From: Terribacillus aidingensis
GTDB taxonomy: Bacteria > Bacillota > Bacilli > Bacillales > Amphibacillaceae
Assembly (NCBI RefSeq): GCF_900215625.1
Contig: NZ_OBEK01000003.1
Span: 186,001-250,000, forward strand
Direction of reading: 5' to 3'
DNA length: 64,000 nucleotides
Shown: positions 7,897 through 16,666 of the stretch, one piece after another
Layout of the letters: every line of letters begins with the position of its first letter
Numbering within the stretch: the first letter of the stretch is position 1
The notes under the pieces: model-generated
The model's input: only the letters and a program-made list of their open reading frames with translations
Told to the model about the DNA's origin: nothing
Databases searched by the model: none
Translations under genes and position numbers: made by a program

Positions 7897-8844
7897 TTAC
7901 TCCCGCTCAAAAGCAGGTTTATAGAAACTGCGGTTTTCCATTGAAAAGATACGTTCAGAGAAATCCCCAGGTGCGACTTTATCCATCACCCGCTGCAAGG
8001 TATTCATTTTTGCATCAATTAAGTCAATGATATGCAGCAGCTCTGCCTCACGTACAAGCGGCGGCTTCGGACTTCCCCATTCGCCTTTGCCATGGTGACT
8101 TAGGATCATATGCTGCAGCACCATTACTTCTTCTGCTTCTATTTTCAGCTCCCGAGCAGCCTTGGCGATCTCATCTGACATAATGGAAATGTGGCCAATC
8201 AGCTTGCCCTCTATTGTATAAGATGGATTAGAGGCACCTGATAATTCCCGCAGCTTACCAATGTCATGAAGAATAATGCCGGCATACAGCAAATCTTTAT
8301 TGATTTCGGGGTAAAGGTTTTTTAGCTCTCGTGCAATGCGGAGCATCGACACAACGTGGAATGCCAAACCCGACACAAATTCATGGTGATTGCGAACCGC
8401 TGCCGGGAATGCAAGCAAGTCTTCCTGATAATTAGAAAGAAAGTAGCGTGTGATTCGCTGCAAGTTCGGATTTTCCATTTCAAAAATAAATGAAGTGAGT
8501 TCCTCTAATAACTGCTCTTTCGTGAGCGGCGCCCGTTTGACGAAATCATGCGGATGCACCCCGTCATTCGGCTCGGCCAGACGAATGGCTTGGATTTTCA
8601 GCTGCAGTCTGCCGCGAAATGCATTCACTTCACCTTGTACTTTTATGACCTGGTCAGCTTGGTACCGCTGTTCATCAGCAGGTGAAGCATCCCACAGCTT
8701 TGCTTCAATATCACCGGTGTCGTCTCCGAGTATTAAGGTAAGGAAAGCTTTCCCGTTACTAGCTACAGCTTTGTCTGCTTGTTTGATTAGTAGATAGCTG
8801 TCGAATTTGTCTCCTACTTGAAAATATCCAATCCCTTTTTTCAA
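7897..8844 (-). CDS. yhaM: 3'-5' exoribonuclease YhaM
   Basis: A 315-aa nuclease with an N-terminal OB fold (about 15-95) and an HD domain (about 160-285). The HD signature appears as HHEFVSG, then ILHDIGKLRELSG and SHHGKGEWGSPKPP. The ending MENRSFYKPAFERE matches B. subtilis YhaM. It degrades RNA, and to some degree single-stranded DNA, from the 3' end in a metal-dependent manner. The start is a TTG at 8844, seven bases after a GGGAGGAG ribosome-binding site; no ATG fits. Linkage to yhaN and yhaO is conserved in Bacillaceae, though here a regulator gene intervenes. Confidence 0.95.
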   Translation of the reverse strand: MKKGIGYFQVGDKFDSYLLIKQADKAVASNGKAFLTLILGDDTGDIEAKLWDASPADEQRYQADQVIKVQGEVNAFRGRLQLKIQAIRLAEPNDGVHPHDFVKRAPLTKEQLLEELTSFIFEMENPNLQRITRYFLSNYQEDLLAFPAAVRNHHEFVSGLAFHVVSMLRIARELKNLYPEINKDLLYAGIILHDIGKLRELSGASNPSYTIEGKLIGHISIMSDEIAKAARELKIEAEEVMVLQHMILSHHGKGEWGSPKPPLVREAELLHIIDLIDAKMNTLQRVMDKVAPGDFSERIFSMENRSFYKPAFERE

Positions 8845-8870
8845 CGTCTTTCTCCTCCCTCATAAATACA

Positions 8871-8893
8871 GCCCTTACTATACTAGCAAGGGC
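8871..8893 (-). terminator. Hairpin between the GbsR-type gene and yhaM, weak terminator candidate
   Basis: GCCCTTGCTA pairs with TAGTAAGGGC (one G-T pair) around a GTA loop. The following U tract is poor (TGTATTT), so it may be a partial terminator or an mRNA-stabilising stem just 5' of the yhaM ribosome-binding site. Confidence 0.45.
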
Positions 8894-8914
8894 GTTTACG
8901 TTTCATTCCAATGC

Positions 8915-9463
8915 TTATCTCTTTGGCGGCTTTGGAACGTACTTAAATATCTCTCCTGATTCTACAACATGTAAGAATTGCAGAAGCCATGTATAGTAAT
9001 CACAAGCATATAAAAGACGGTCAATATCCTGCTCAATTCGCTGACGAAGCTCCGGGTCATCTGTCTCTTCCTTCAGCTGATGCAGCTCTTCAATCGTCTC
9101 TTCTGCTTCTTCCAAGTTAGATTGCGTTGTTTTTTCCCATTTATTTCCGAAGAGAGCTGTAAATGACTTATACCAGTCTTCCTCTGATTTATATAAATCT
9201 TTGCGCATACCCTTTTTATAAGCAGGCTCCACCATTTTCATCTCTGCTAATGCGCGTACGCCTGTGGACATGCTCGTTTTGCTCATTTCTAGCGCGTCTC
9301 TCATATCATCTAATGTCATGGGGCGACCTGCAAAATATAGAGCTCCATATAGACGGCCGACAGATGAGGTTATTCCATACAAATTCATATTCTTGGCGAT
9401 GACTTGTATGAATTTTTCAATCGATTCCTCATACTTAGCCCAATTTTCTTCATTACTCGGCAA
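8915..9463 (-). CDS. Second GbsR-family transcriptional regulator
   Basis: A 182-aa winged-helix protein close to GbsR/OpcR: MNLYGITSSVGRLYGALYF, then MTLDDMRDALEMSKTSMSTG as recognition helix, then a KKGMRKDLY wing. The C-terminal part is helical and ends near GEIFKYVP, as in GbsR. The TTG at 9463 is chosen because GGAGGG lies seven bases before it; an upstream TTG at 9493 has no ribosome-binding site. It is larger than the opuA-linked paralogue at 3746. The ligand, possibly choline or betaine, and the targets are unknown; no gbsAB or opuC genes are in view. Confidence 0.75.
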   Translation of the reverse strand: MPSNEENWAKYEESIEKFIQVIAKNMNLYGITSSVGRLYGALYFAGRPMTLDDMRDALEMSKTSMSTGVRALAEMKMVEPAYKKGMRKDLYKSEEDWYKSFTALFGNKWEKTTQSNLEEAEETIEELHQLKEETDDPELRQRIEQDIDRLLYACDYYTWLLQFLHVVESGEIFKYVPKPPKR

Positions 9464-9522
9464 TGCCCGTCCCTCCAGCTTACAATAATCCAATTTTTTT
9501 ATCCTATAAGTTTACCATCATT

Positions 9523-9550
9523 AACGTATTTTTGCGACTGCTAAAACGTT
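9523..9550. promoter_or_regulatory. Degenerate inverted repeat upstream of the second GbsR-type gene
   Basis: AACGTATTTT and CTAAAACGTT face each other across eight bases. The right arm resembles the ACTAAACGTT arm of the opuA element at 3573-3614. It lies just upstream of the regulator gene at the end of yhaN. It may be an autoregulatory site; evidence is resemblance only. Confidence 0.3.
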
Positions 9551-12363
9551 CACTGATGCGTTTCTTGCATTTTTTTCAGGCAAATTACTTTTGCTTGCTG
9601 TGATAGCTCCGCTGCAGGTTCTTCCCACGTGAATAATATAAATTGCTGTACATCTTTTTCTTCTTGAAGGATGCTGTAAAACATTGCCCTTCTGCTCTGA
9701 TCTGAATGACTGAACGCATCATCGATTAATAATGGAAAAGCTTGTTTGCTTCCTATTTTCCTTGAAAGCGCCAATCTTAAACAAAGGTAAAGCTGCTCCA
9801 CCGTTCCATTTGACAAAGTCTCGACTGCAAATTCCCTGCCATGGTAATCCTTTACAACTAAATCTCCCGACTCTGTTAGTAACAAACGCTCATAATGAGC
9901 AGTTACTTTCGAGAAAAGACGAGAAGCTTCCGCTAATATGTCCGGAAATCGGTCTTCTTGAAACGCTCTCTTTGTTTGCAGCAGCATATCATATGCCAGT
10001 TTCCTTACCGCCCACTTGCGACCAGCGGCGAGCAGTACTTGCTTTTGATGCTGCAGCTCATGATAAGCGTTTGAAGCAGCTGTGTCCGATTCGATAGCAG
10101 CTAGCTTAACCTCCAGCATTGCCGCTTGCTTTCGACATGTATCTAATTCTTCTTCAACAGATTCCAGCTTTGTTTCCAGCTCGGCAATTTTCCGTTCTGC
10201 CTCTTCCTGTAAGCAGCCAGGATCTTCTGCAACCGAAACTTTCTCGGGCAGAAATGACCGCGCCTCTGCTTCATAATGATCTAAATCTGCATTTACCTGT
10301 TTTCTTTTTCCATATAGGTCCGATAAGGTCTGGAACTGCTTGTCATTCTCTGCCCCGACAGCAGCAAGCAGCATTGCTTTTTGTTCTCTCAAGGGGTTTA
10401 GCTGTACTGCTAACGATTCCATACGATGATGAATGTCGGCTGTTTGAACTAACAGCTGTTCTTTGCCATGTCTTAGCTTTCGCTGCCCTTCCATTACATA
10501 TTCTGCTTCCTTCATAATCTGACTCGCTGATAATGATGCAGATACGCCAGCAATCGTGCCTGCCTGTTCCACTGCAGTTGTGTGCGTATACTGCAGTTTT
10601 TCCAACTCTTGATTTATTTTTTCTATTTCTTGATCCAGCTGCTTCTTGGCTTCCCACTCCCGCACTGCTTTTTCCCAATCAGACAGCGGTATAGCTTGTA
10701 AAAAAGGATAGCTTTCCAGATGTGCAGTTTCTTGGGCATGCAGTTTCTCATATGCTAATAGCTGCATGTTTTGCTCTTGCTGCAAATCAGCAAGCTGTAC
10801 TTCAAAAGGATGACGCTGCTCCTCTAACTGACGCCACCTGAGCCGCAGCTCCTGCTGCTCCTTTATCTTTTCCTCCATGTACGAAATTGTTTCCGGTGAG
10901 CTCCTGTCATTTTTCTTTTCCAACCACCATAGCAGACATGCGCCGCCAAGCAAAATAATACCGCTGGCTGCTAACATCCAGCTAGTCATTAGCAGTCCAG
11001 TTCCAGCGAGCAGAACAGACAAGAAAATCTGCATTTTTATTGCGAACCTGCCACTCGCATTGGGAGAATGCCGTTTGTCATTGTCTTTCTGATCATGGAG
11101 CTCTCGGTATTCTTTTTCTGAAATAAGATGTTGCTGCAGTCGTTCCTGCAACGTGTTCACTTTATCTAATTCTCGCTTCTTTCCCATGATTGCTTTTTTT
11201 GTACGCTCTCTTTCTGCGTCGTGAATCATGACTTGTTCATGTAAAAGCCGCCACTCATCTTTTGTTTTTGCTCTGATATCACCGGTAAAACGCTCCGGAT
11301 ATGCATAATGAAGCTTCATATTCCTTGCTTCCATCTGCAGTTCTGCTGCTGTTTCCTGCAGTTTTTTGATGCGTACATCCTGTCCTCGCCAGTCGGAGTG
11401 CGTCAACAGTTCATGTAATTGGTTATATGCATCTTCATCTATCAGCTGACCTTCTATCGTGGATAATTCCTGGTTCATTCGTTCCGCTTCTTGCTGCTGT
11501 ACATGTGCCTGTGCTTCCAACGGCTGCAATTGGTTCTGCAGCGCTTGCATACGCTTCATTCCGTCTGGGGGGAATGCTTCTATATGTTCTAGCTGCCGCA
11601 GCTTCTTTTTTGAAAAAGAAACTTTCTTTAGCCAAGGAACAGCTTGCAAATATTGTTTTTGCACATTGATTTGTCTGCGCAAGTCTGTTTTTTCAATGTG
11701 CAAGGCGTGAATTCTAGCTGCTGTATGCTCCAGGCTTTCTTTGTCAGGCAAGTAGGCCGCTTCCTTGCCGTGCAGTTCTCGGACATGCTGTTCCTGTTCT
11801 GTGAACGCACGCAGCATAAAATTGATTTCGGGTTTCCGGCCTTGCGGGCGATATAGCTGCTGCAAATCCTGAAACAGCTTTTTCTCTAACTTATGAATGG
11901 CCGCAGTCCCGGCCTGCCCAGCTTCAAGCAGTACTCGGCCCAGCTGTTCTTTATCTGTAAGCTGCAAGGAAGATAACGTTTCGGTGTCCAGCGTAAATAC
12001 TTGCTTGTATATGGCAGCGTCGATTCCGGCAAGCTGCCGCTCCAGCCACTGCTGATCTTTCTGGTCTGCTTTTGTATAACAAACTGCTTGTCCGTTATGT
12101 CGGTCCTGGATACGTTCAACCACTACCTCCCCTTCTGGAAAAAGCAGCTTGAGCCTGCCGCCTGGTGTTCCTCCAGTTCTCGGAAGATACCGCTTCAGCT
12201 CACGTGAGCGCATGCCGAAAAGGATATAAATAAGAAAAGCTTTAAACGTGGATTTACCCGTTTCGTTCTCGCCATGCACGATAACAAGCGACTGATCTGA
12301 GAAATCAAAGGTAAAATCATGCAGTTTGCCAAAGTCATAAATGTGTCCGCCGCTAATGCGCAT
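9550..12363 (-). CDS. yhaN: SbcC-like ATPase YhaN
   Basis: A 937-aa SMC/Rad50-like ATPase. Walker A GENETGKST is at 31-39. Long coiled coils rich in Gln, Glu and Leu follow, interrupted at about 440-490 by two hydrophobic helices (LSVLLAGTGLLMTSWML and GIILLGGACLLWWL) that could anchor it in the membrane. The C-terminal head has the signature LSNGTVEQLYLCLRLAL and Walker B LLIDDAF. Known: B. subtilis YhaN has the same architecture and pairs with nuclease YhaO. Probable role: handling of DNA ends near the membrane. It starts two bases after the yhaO stop, so the two are translationally linked. Confidence 0.9.
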   Translation of the reverse strand: MRISGGHIYDFGKLHDFTFDFSDQSLVIVHGENETGKSTFKAFLIYILFGMRSRELKRYLPRTGGTPGGRLKLLFPEGEVVVERIQDRHNGQAVCYTKADQKDQQWLERQLAGIDAAIYKQVFTLDTETLSSLQLTDKEQLGRVLLEAGQAGTAAIHKLEKKLFQDLQQLYRPQGRKPEINFMLRAFTEQEQHVRELHGKEAAYLPDKESLEHTAARIHALHIEKTDLRRQINVQKQYLQAVPWLKKVSFSKKKLRQLEHIEAFPPDGMKRMQALQNQLQPLEAQAHVQQQEAERMNQELSTIEGQLIDEDAYNQLHELLTHSDWRGQDVRIKKLQETAAELQMEARNMKLHYAYPERFTGDIRAKTKDEWRLLHEQVMIHDAERERTKKAIMGKKRELDKVNTLQERLQQHLISEKEYRELHDQKDNDKRHSPNASGRFAIKMQIFLSVLLAGTGLLMTSWMLAASGIILLGGACLLWWLEKKNDRSSPETISYMEEKIKEQQELRLRWRQLEEQRHPFEVQLADLQQEQNMQLLAYEKLHAQETAHLESYPFLQAIPLSDWEKAVREWEAKKQLDQEIEKINQELEKLQYTHTTAVEQAGTIAGVSASLSASQIMKEAEYVMEGQRKLRHGKEQLLVQTADIHHRMESLAVQLNPLREQKAMLLAAVGAENDKQFQTLSDLYGKRKQVNADLDHYEAEARSFLPEKVSVAEDPGCLQEEAERKIAELETKLESVEEELDTCRKQAAMLEVKLAAIESDTAASNAYHELQHQKQVLLAAGRKWAVRKLAYDMLLQTKRAFQEDRFPDILAEASRLFSKVTAHYERLLLTESGDLVVKDYHGREFAVETLSNGTVEQLYLCLRLALSRKIGSKQAFPLLIDDAFSHSDQSRRAMFYSILQEEKDVQQFILFTWEEPAAELSQQAKVICLKKMQETHQ

Positions 12364-12365
12364 GT

Positions 12366-13595
12366 TCAGTCTACCTCCATCATGGTATGAAGCAGCAGCT
12401 GTTTCGCTTCACCTACCAGCTCCTGAATCTCCTCATCAGTAAAAGCTTGCTGAATTCTCCGGAACTGACGATTTGCCATTAGCTCGTTCAAGCTGCGCTT
12501 TACCTCTTCCGCTTGGTATGAGTAAGAATACAAGGCAGCGGTAAAGTCATTCCGCTCCAAAAGCTGCTCTTCATCTATCTCAGAATCAATCTGCACCGTG
12601 AACCCTGCCAGTATCGTTAACCTGCCGAGCTGCATTAGCTGTTCATTGACCATATCAATTAGCTCCTCCAGCTGATCTTCCTGGAGCCATCCCACAAGCG
12701 GGTTGGCTGCTCCATGAAAATGCACGTACAAGACCACATCCCCGTACTTTTCTTCCCATCCGGCACTTGCCTCCATTAGTTTAGCTTCTGCTTCATATAG
12801 TGCCCAGCCTTCTTTGACCGAAAAAGTTACTTCTTCAAATCGGATAGCATGCAGAGGAAGAAATGTCAGGGAACTTGACGGTCCTTCCAATTCCACTAAA
12901 TAACAGCCTTTCTCGCCTGTTTCTTTGCGGTGTCTGCCTTGAATGTTGCCCGGATATACAATAGGCGGCTGCTCTGTCAGTATTTCTCGTTTATGTATAT
13001 GACCCAGCGCCCAATAATCAAAGTCCGCTTGTTTTAAGTCCTCTATCGTAAAAGGTGCATACACATCTTCTGGTCCGCCTGTCATAATGCCTCCATGCAG
13101 CATGCCAATCTGATACATATTATCTCCTGTAGATTTGTAATGCTTGCTTACCCTCGTTTTTACATGACGGGCAGTGTAACTGAATCCATGGATAGCTGCT
13201 GCAGGCTCATTGTTTTTTGAATGGATAAACGTTTCTAGATGCTCAGATTGAAATATATGTACATTGTCCGGATACCTCATCACTGGTTTATTCCCGGTAT
13301 AATCATGATTGCCATATTGCATGTATACAGTAATTTGCGCAGCTTGCAGCTGTTTGCATGCTTCGCGCAACGCAACCAGCGCCTTCAGCGATTGTCTGTT
13401 AGAATCAAAAATATCACCGGCCAGTAATACAAAATCAACTTTTAATGTAATAGCATATTGTACAAGCCGTTGTAACGCTTCAAATGTACTTTCCTGAAGA
13501 CGCGTTTTCATCGCTGGGTGTGCAGCGGTCAAACCTTCCATTTTGCTATCCAGATGCAAATCAGCGGCATGAATAAACGTTAATTTTGGCAGCAT
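12366..13595 (-). CDS. yhaO: SbcD-like DNA exonuclease YhaO
   Basis: A calcineurin-type metallophosphatase of the Mre11/SbcD class, about 409 aa. The metal-binding motifs are in order: HAADLHLDS near the N-terminus, LLAGDIFDSN, MQYGNHDY, LHGG and LGHIHK. The second ATG (13595) is preferred because GGAAAGG is seven bases before it; the first ATG at 13601 overlaps that site too closely. The C-terminal third should cap the nuclease and contact YhaN. It forms an operon with yhaN. An extended -10 (TGCTACTAT) lies just upstream. Confidence 0.9.
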   Translation of the reverse strand: MLPKLTFIHAADLHLDSKMEGLTAAHPAMKTRLQESTFEALQRLVQYAITLKVDFVLLAGDIFDSNRQSLKALVALREACKQLQAAQITVYMQYGNHDYTGNKPVMRYPDNVHIFQSEHLETFIHSKNNEPAAAIHGFSYTARHVKTRVSKHYKSTGDNMYQIGMLHGGIMTGGPEDVYAPFTIEDLKQADFDYWALGHIHKREILTEQPPIVYPGNIQGRHRKETGEKGCYLVELEGPSSSLTFLPLHAIRFEEVTFSVKEGWALYEAEAKLMEASAGWEEKYGDVVLYVHFHGAANPLVGWLQEDQLEELIDMVNEQLMQLGRLTILAGFTVQIDSEIDEEQLLERNDFTAALYSYSYQAEEVKRSLNELMANRQFRRIQQAFTDEEIQELVGEAKQLLLHTMMEVD

Positions 13596-13663
13596 AGGCA
13601 TCCCTTTCCGTTTTTTAATTCTATAGTAGCATGCACAATGTGCGAATGCACGTTCGGTTTATA

Positions 13664-13710
13664 AATGTAAAAGAACTCCTTACCATTTTGGCAAGGAGTT
13701 CTTTTACATT
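13664..13710 (-). terminator. Terminator of yheA
   Basis: An 18-bp perfect inverted repeat, AATGTAAAAGAACTCCTT and its complement, around an 11-base loop. It contains T runs on both strands and includes the yheA stop codon. It separates yheA from yhaO. Confidence 0.85.
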
Positions 13711-14062
13711 ATTGTTCTTCTGATTGACCGTAAAGCTCTTCAAGCGGCTTTGTAATAATACGGCTGATATCATTGATTGCAACATTCAAGCGTTGTTCTT
13801 GTTCCATCAATTTTGCAATGGATTCGTTTTGCTGCACTACTTGTACAACGCTTTGTGCTTGCTGTACTTCTTCTTCTGTAATTTCCTGTCCTTGCATTTG
13901 CTTCTGCTGAAGCTCCAGCTGAACGTTACGGAAATTCTCGAACATCTGCTTAGAAGAAGAATCGTTCATTACCGTATCATAAGCGGCTTTCAAGCCTTGG
14001 AATTCTTCACTTTCACGAATTGCTTTCTCTAGTTCATACGCATGATCGTACATATTAGCCAT
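13709..14062 (-). CDS. yheA: YheA, YlbF/YheA-family protein
   Basis: A 117-aa, wholly helical, Gln/Glu-rich cytoplasmic protein of the YlbF/YheA/YmcA family (formerly DUF964). The start MANMYDHAYELEKAI at 14062 has GAGGAGG eight bases upstream and gives exactly the usual length; an earlier in-frame start would add six unlikely residues. YlbF and YmcA act with RNase Y in mRNA processing; YheA itself has no assigned role. It sits between yheB and yhaO, as in related genomes. Confidence 0.9.
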   Translation of the reverse strand: MANMYDHAYELEKAIRESEEFQGLKAAYDTVMNDSSSKQMFENFRNVQLELQQKQMQGQEITEEEVQQAQSVVQVVQQNESIAKLMEQEQRLNVAINDISRIITKPLEELYGQSEEQ

Positions 14063-14134
14063 GGGTACGTACCTCCTCAAATTTACTCAAGTTCCACTAT
14101 AACAAACAAGCGAACCACTGTATAGTTCAAGCTA

Positions 14135-15262
14135 TCAGACAAATAATGCAATAACCCCTTGGACAATTCCGATAATCCCGCCTAACAGAAAACCAAGATA
14201 CGTGATTAGTTTGAATTCCCGTTTGGAAATTGCAAGTACAAGGTCTTCGACACGGTCAAGCGGAAAACCAGACACCTCTTGTTCCACCATCTTCGCAAGC
14301 TCCAGCTGTTCCATAAGAACTGGCACTTGTCCTGCTAGACGCTCCAGCAATCGATGTACAAGCAGCGATACTTTTTCTGCTAATACATCGTCTTGGATGG
14401 CTTTCGTATACACGGAAAGCGGTGTATCAAGTAAATCGTCCAATGGAATAGTGTGTTCGAGCAGCTGCTTTATTCCTTCTTCCACCGTATCTTGTCCAAT
14501 CGCATTTGTTACCTCGCTTACCTTTCTGTTTAACAGTTTATCCATTTCTCCGGCTAGCAGCTGTTGTAACCAGCGATTCGTGCCCTCAGATCCTACTGAT
14601 TCTGTAATAACAGGCTGGATTTTATCTGCGGCACTATCAGGATCCATGAAGGAAGACAGCATGCTGCCAAGAAAACCTCTTCCTTGCAAGAAGCTGCGGA
14701 CAAGATCTTGTATTTTTCTGCGGCCATCATAGCTCTCGACATAAGAAAGCAGCATTTGCTGAATATGTGAAGCAGCATGGGCTGCTGCAGCTTCTTTCCT
14801 TTGCTTTAGTTCTTCAGGAAGTAAACTCCCCAGTTCTTTTTCTCCATGCAGATGAAGCTGTTCCCTTACAAGGTTTGCCGCTTTTGTATAAAGCGTTTCA
14901 GCTTCCAGCTCGACATTCATCTCCGCAAGCAGCTGTCTGACTGTCCGTTCAGAACGAAGGAAGCGAAGAACTTCTCGCTGCACCCCAGCATCCACTTTGC
15001 TTTGAAAATTTTCATCGCGCAGCTTCACCTGCATGCCTGCAGGTGTAAGCAGGTGCTCCACTACCGTTTTACCTAAGGAACGTGCTAAGTCATCTCTTCG
15101 TTTTGGAATTAATCCCGGTGTAAAAGGCACCCTCCATTTTCCTATATAAATGGCGCGATGGGGCTTAAACAGCATCTTGATCGCTAAATGATTTGTAACT
15201 CCCCCGATCAGTGCTCCCACTACCGCCATAGATAATATCAACCAAATATCTCCACTATTCAT
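14135..15262 (-). CDS. yheB: YheB, DUF445-family membrane protein
   Basis: A 375-aa protein with one hydrophobic helix at each end: ILSMAVVGALIGGVTNHLAI at the N-terminus and LGFLLGGIIGIVQGVIALFV at the C-terminus. Between them lies a long amphipathic helical region rich in Glu, Leu and Arg. NHLAIKMLFKP and PFTPGLIPKRRD are typical of DUF445. Function is unknown; the topology suggests a membrane-tethered scaffold. Directly upstream of yheA (gap 72 bases), likely the same transcript. Confidence 0.9.
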   Translation of the reverse strand: MNSGDIWLILSMAVVGALIGGVTNHLAIKMLFKPHRAIYIGKWRVPFTPGLIPKRRDDLARSLGKTVVEHLLTPAGMQVKLRDENFQSKVDAGVQREVLRFLRSERTVRQLLAEMNVELEAETLYTKAANLVREQLHLHGEKELGSLLPEELKQRKEAAAAHAASHIQQMLLSYVESYDGRRKIQDLVRSFLQGRGFLGSMLSSFMDPDSAADKIQPVITESVGSEGTNRWLQQLLAGEMDKLLNRKVSEVTNAIGQDTVEEGIKQLLEHTIPLDDLLDTPLSVYTKAIQDDVLAEKVSLLVHRLLERLAGQVPVLMEQLELAKMVEQEVSGFPLDRVEDLVLAISKREFKLITYLGFLLGGIIGIVQGVIALFV

Positions 15263-15296
15263 GTTTTATCGACCTTTCTGTTTTCTTCGGTTTTAG

Positions 15297-15302
15297 TATA
15301 AT
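15297..15302 (+). promoter_or_regulatory. -10 box of the PucR-type regulator gene
   Basis: TATAAT lies 52 bases before the ATG at 15355. No good -35 is visible, so an activator may be needed. Confidence 0.35.
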
Positions 15303-15354
15303 ACAATTAACACCAAATACAAAGAAACTGTCTGTACGAATAGGAGAGGTACAT

Positions 15355-16233
15355 ATGCTGGATGAACTGGAAAAAATGATTTCGGGCATTATAAGAGCTG
15401 CTGGTACGGAAACGCTTGATATGGAAAATTATCATTGGTTTCGCTTAGAAGATGGTGATATTATTGGTTTCCCAAGAGAGCAGCTGAACGAGCGTGAACT
15501 CGCTTTACTTCATTATCTCGGCTCCCCCATCACTGTCCCGCGAGGATCAAGCAGAGATACCGACTGGTACAACCTGCTTCACGGCATAAAGGACACAAAC
15601 AACTTTATTGCAGATCCGCTGTATGCAAATGGCTGCCGGTTTATTTTCTTTCATATTGACGGCTATATCGATGCTGATGTTTTCAGAGAAGCGATGGACA
15701 GCCTGAGCGATCACCCGCTTGCCTGCGTTTGGTATAATCGGCAATCCGGAATACTGATCGAAAGCCGCCAAAAAGAGCCCATTTCGTACGAGAAAGTGGT
15801 GGATATGGTGATGTATGATTTATCTGTTTCTCTCCGTCTCTTTGTCAGTCCGTGGCTTGCTTCTGCGGAAGATGCACCAGCTCAATATACGTGGCTGCAT
15901 GCTGCTTATAAACAGATGCCGCTTCACTCTGCTAAACATGTGCTTCATTTTCACGACAGCATTCCGCAGCTTGTAAGTACACTGCTGCCGAACACAGATC
16001 GAAATTACATCGTGCAGCATATTCTGCAAGGTATAGATACAGATGAGGAACTGCTGCGGACTATTCACATGTATTTTTCCTGCAACCAAAATCTGACGCT
16101 GACTGCTAAAAAGCTGTTTATCCACCGGAATAGCCTTCATTACAGATTAGAAAAACTAACAGAACGCACTGGACTGGATATCCGAAAATTTCAAGATGCC
16201 TTTGCTCTTTACTTTGCCATTCAGAATATGTAA
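15355..16233 (+). CDS. PucR/CdaR-type helix-turn-helix regulator
   Basis: A 292-aa protein whose last 60 residues form the PucR C-terminal HTH: NQNLTLTAKKLFIHRNSLHY followed by RLEKLTERTGLDIRK. The first 220 residues lack a recognisable sensor motif and may bind a metabolite. AGGAGAGG is near the ATG. It stands alone, divergent from yheB and convergent with the SASP gene. Known PucR/CdaR proteins control purine, sugar-diacid or amino-acid use; the target here is not evident. Confidence 0.75.
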   Translation: MLDELEKMISGIIRAAGTETLDMENYHWFRLEDGDIIGFPREQLNERELALLHYLGSPITVPRGSSRDTDWYNLLHGIKDTNNFIADPLYANGCRFIFFHIDGYIDADVFREAMDSLSDHPLACVWYNRQSGILIESRQKEPISYEKVVDMVMYDLSVSLRLFVSPWLASAEDAPAQYTWLHAAYKQMPLHSAKHVLHFHDSIPQLVSTLLPNTDRNYIVQHILQGIDTDEELLRTIHMYFSCNQNLTLTAKKLFIHRNSLHYRLEKLTERTGLDIRKFQDAFALYFAIQNM

Positions 16234-16326
16234 GCTCTCGTTTTCAGCATAGGAATCGCTCTGATAACACTGCCGTTCAGCGAGCGGGTTATAACCAGCG
16301 CATCGTTCGTGCAGGTGCACCCACCG

Positions 16327-16351
16327 AAAAGGGACACCTATTAGGTGCCCC
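16327..16351 (-). terminator. Terminator of the SASP gene
   Basis: On the minus strand GGGGCACCT-AAT-AGGTGTCCC is followed by TTTT. Confidence 0.85.
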
Positions 16352-16372
16352 TTCAGCCATTCAGATATGAAA

Positions 16373-16579
16373 TTAGAATTGTTGTCCGCCGTTAAGCTGC
16401 TGCTGAGCAGTAGCTACAAGACGTTTTGTGATTTCTCCACCGACAGAACCGTTTGCACGAGATGTTTCGTTACCATCTAGAGAAACACCAAATTCTTGTG
16501 CGATTTCGAATTTCATTTGATCAAGAGCTTGTTGTACGCCAGGTACTAGCAATTGGTTTGAGCTGTTGTTGTTCGCCAT
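16373..16579 (-). CDS. Alpha/beta-type small acid-soluble spore protein
   Basis: A 68-aa DNA-binding spore protein that coats forespore DNA, switches it toward the A-form and protects it from UV and heat. The germination protease site is visible as EIAQEFGV, and the second conserved block as [20 protein letters not shown]. Asn/Gln-rich ends match the SspA-D group; which paralogue cannot be decided. GGAGGTGA precedes the ATG. A SigG-type promoter lies directly upstream. Confidence 0.97.
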   Translation of the reverse strand: MANNNSSNQLLVPGVQQALDQMKFEIAQEFGVSLDGNETSRANGSVGGEITKRLVATAQQQLNGGQQF

Positions 16580-16601
16580 GTTTGTTCACCTCCTATGCCT
16601 A

Positions 16602-16631
16602 TAGTTTGAACAAGAAGGTGTTTTTTATCAG
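16602..16631 (-). promoter_or_regulatory. SigG-type promoter of the SASP gene
   Basis: CTGATA, 17 bases, CAAACTA on the minus strand. The -10 matches the CAnnCTA part of the SigG consensus and is identical to the box upstream of the gerA-type operon at 55955-55961. Confidence 0.55.
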
Positions 16632-16666
16632 ACTTATATAATGGAACTGCTGGTCAAACATGGCAA

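Noticed and set aside
14202-14732. 176-aa Ser/Arg-rich plus-strand frame
   Set aside because: Lies wholly inside yheB on the other strand; composition is that of a reverse-complement shadow and it has no ribosome-binding site.
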